This document shows, in pieces, positions 63,978 through 64,000 of a DNA stretch of 64,000 nucleotides. The DNA comes from Bosea sp. PAMC 26642. GTDB taxonomy: Bacteria > Pseudomonadota > Alphaproteobacteria > Rhizobiales > Beijerinckiaceae. The notes under the pieces are model-generated. The model ran no database searches. It was not told the DNA's origin and worked only from the letters and a program-made list of their open reading frames with translations. How positions within the stretch are numbered: the stretch's first letter is position 1; each line of letters opens with the position of its first letter. The stretch is taken from NCBI RefSeq assembly GCF_001562255.1, contig NZ_CP014301.1, positions 2,232,001 to 2,296,000 on the forward strand, read 5' to 3'. The position numbers and the translations under genes were made by a program.

Positions 63978-64000
63978 GGCGGAACTCCGTCGGGCGGCAG

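Overview
The window is GC-rich, with tight operons, frequent 4-base start/stop overlaps (ATGA/GTGA) and long antisense open frames. Gene content points to an alphaproteobacterium of the Hyphomicrobiales, perhaps a Bosea-like genus; this is inferred from gene families and not tested. Pointers are a rhizobial-style chemotaxis operon with a CheS-like STAS protein, the iron exporter MbfA under a perfect Irr-type palindrome, an HlyU-family protein, and two dipeptide-type ABC systems with fused ATPases.

Layout. 1-9.3 kb: partial GH3 glucosidase, YitT membrane protein, FMN hydroxy-acid dehydrogenase, VapBC-like toxin-antitoxin pair, EttA, LysR/cupin divergent pair, metallo-hydrolase, aldo/keto reductase. 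9.5-12.5 kb: FliK-like, stand-alone FlhB-tail-like and GNAT genes in one coupled run. 12.7-14.8 kb: MogA-like protein, N-carbamoyl-D-amino-acid hydrolase with flavin reductase. 15.1-25.9 kb: an eleven-gene chemotaxis operon read on the minus strand. 26-33.7 kb: EamA exporter, M20 peptidase, first dipeptide/oligopeptide ABC operon. 34-35.8 kb: Tat-exported superoxide dismutase and MbfA. 35.9-48.8 kb: a nitrogen-scavenging locus made of a biuret-hydrolase-like enzyme, an NCS2 permease, AtzG, AtzE, AtzF, a GntR regulator, an AtzH/HpxZ-like protein and a second ABC operon. The enzymes fit sequential amide hydrolysis of a biuret/carboxybiuret/oxalurate-type ureide down to allophanate, ammonia and CO2; the entry substrate is not fixed by the sequence.

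49.3-54.5 kb looks like a small genomic island. A tRNA with anticodon CAU (probably Ile2) lies at 54508-54584, and 21 bp spanning its 3' end are repeated exactly in direct orientation at 49325-49345. Between the copies are a class III aminotransferase broken by a one-base frameshift, an acetylpolyamine-amidohydrolase-like deacetylase and an orphan ABC binding protein; no integrase is visible. 54.7-60.2 kb: a membrane chemoreceptor, an orphan amino-acid-type binding protein, a thioesterase and a MetE-like protein. 60.4-62.3 kb is a sharply AT-rich insertion that follows a truncated VOC gene and carries one large gene split by a single in-frame TAA. The window closes with an MFS transporter and an HlyU-family protein.

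Eight intergenic copies of two palindromic repeat families (outer arms GTCATTCCGGGG or GTCATCCCGGAC) are scattered across the window; two sit between genes of the second ABC operon. No rRNA, CRISPR array or complete transposon was found.
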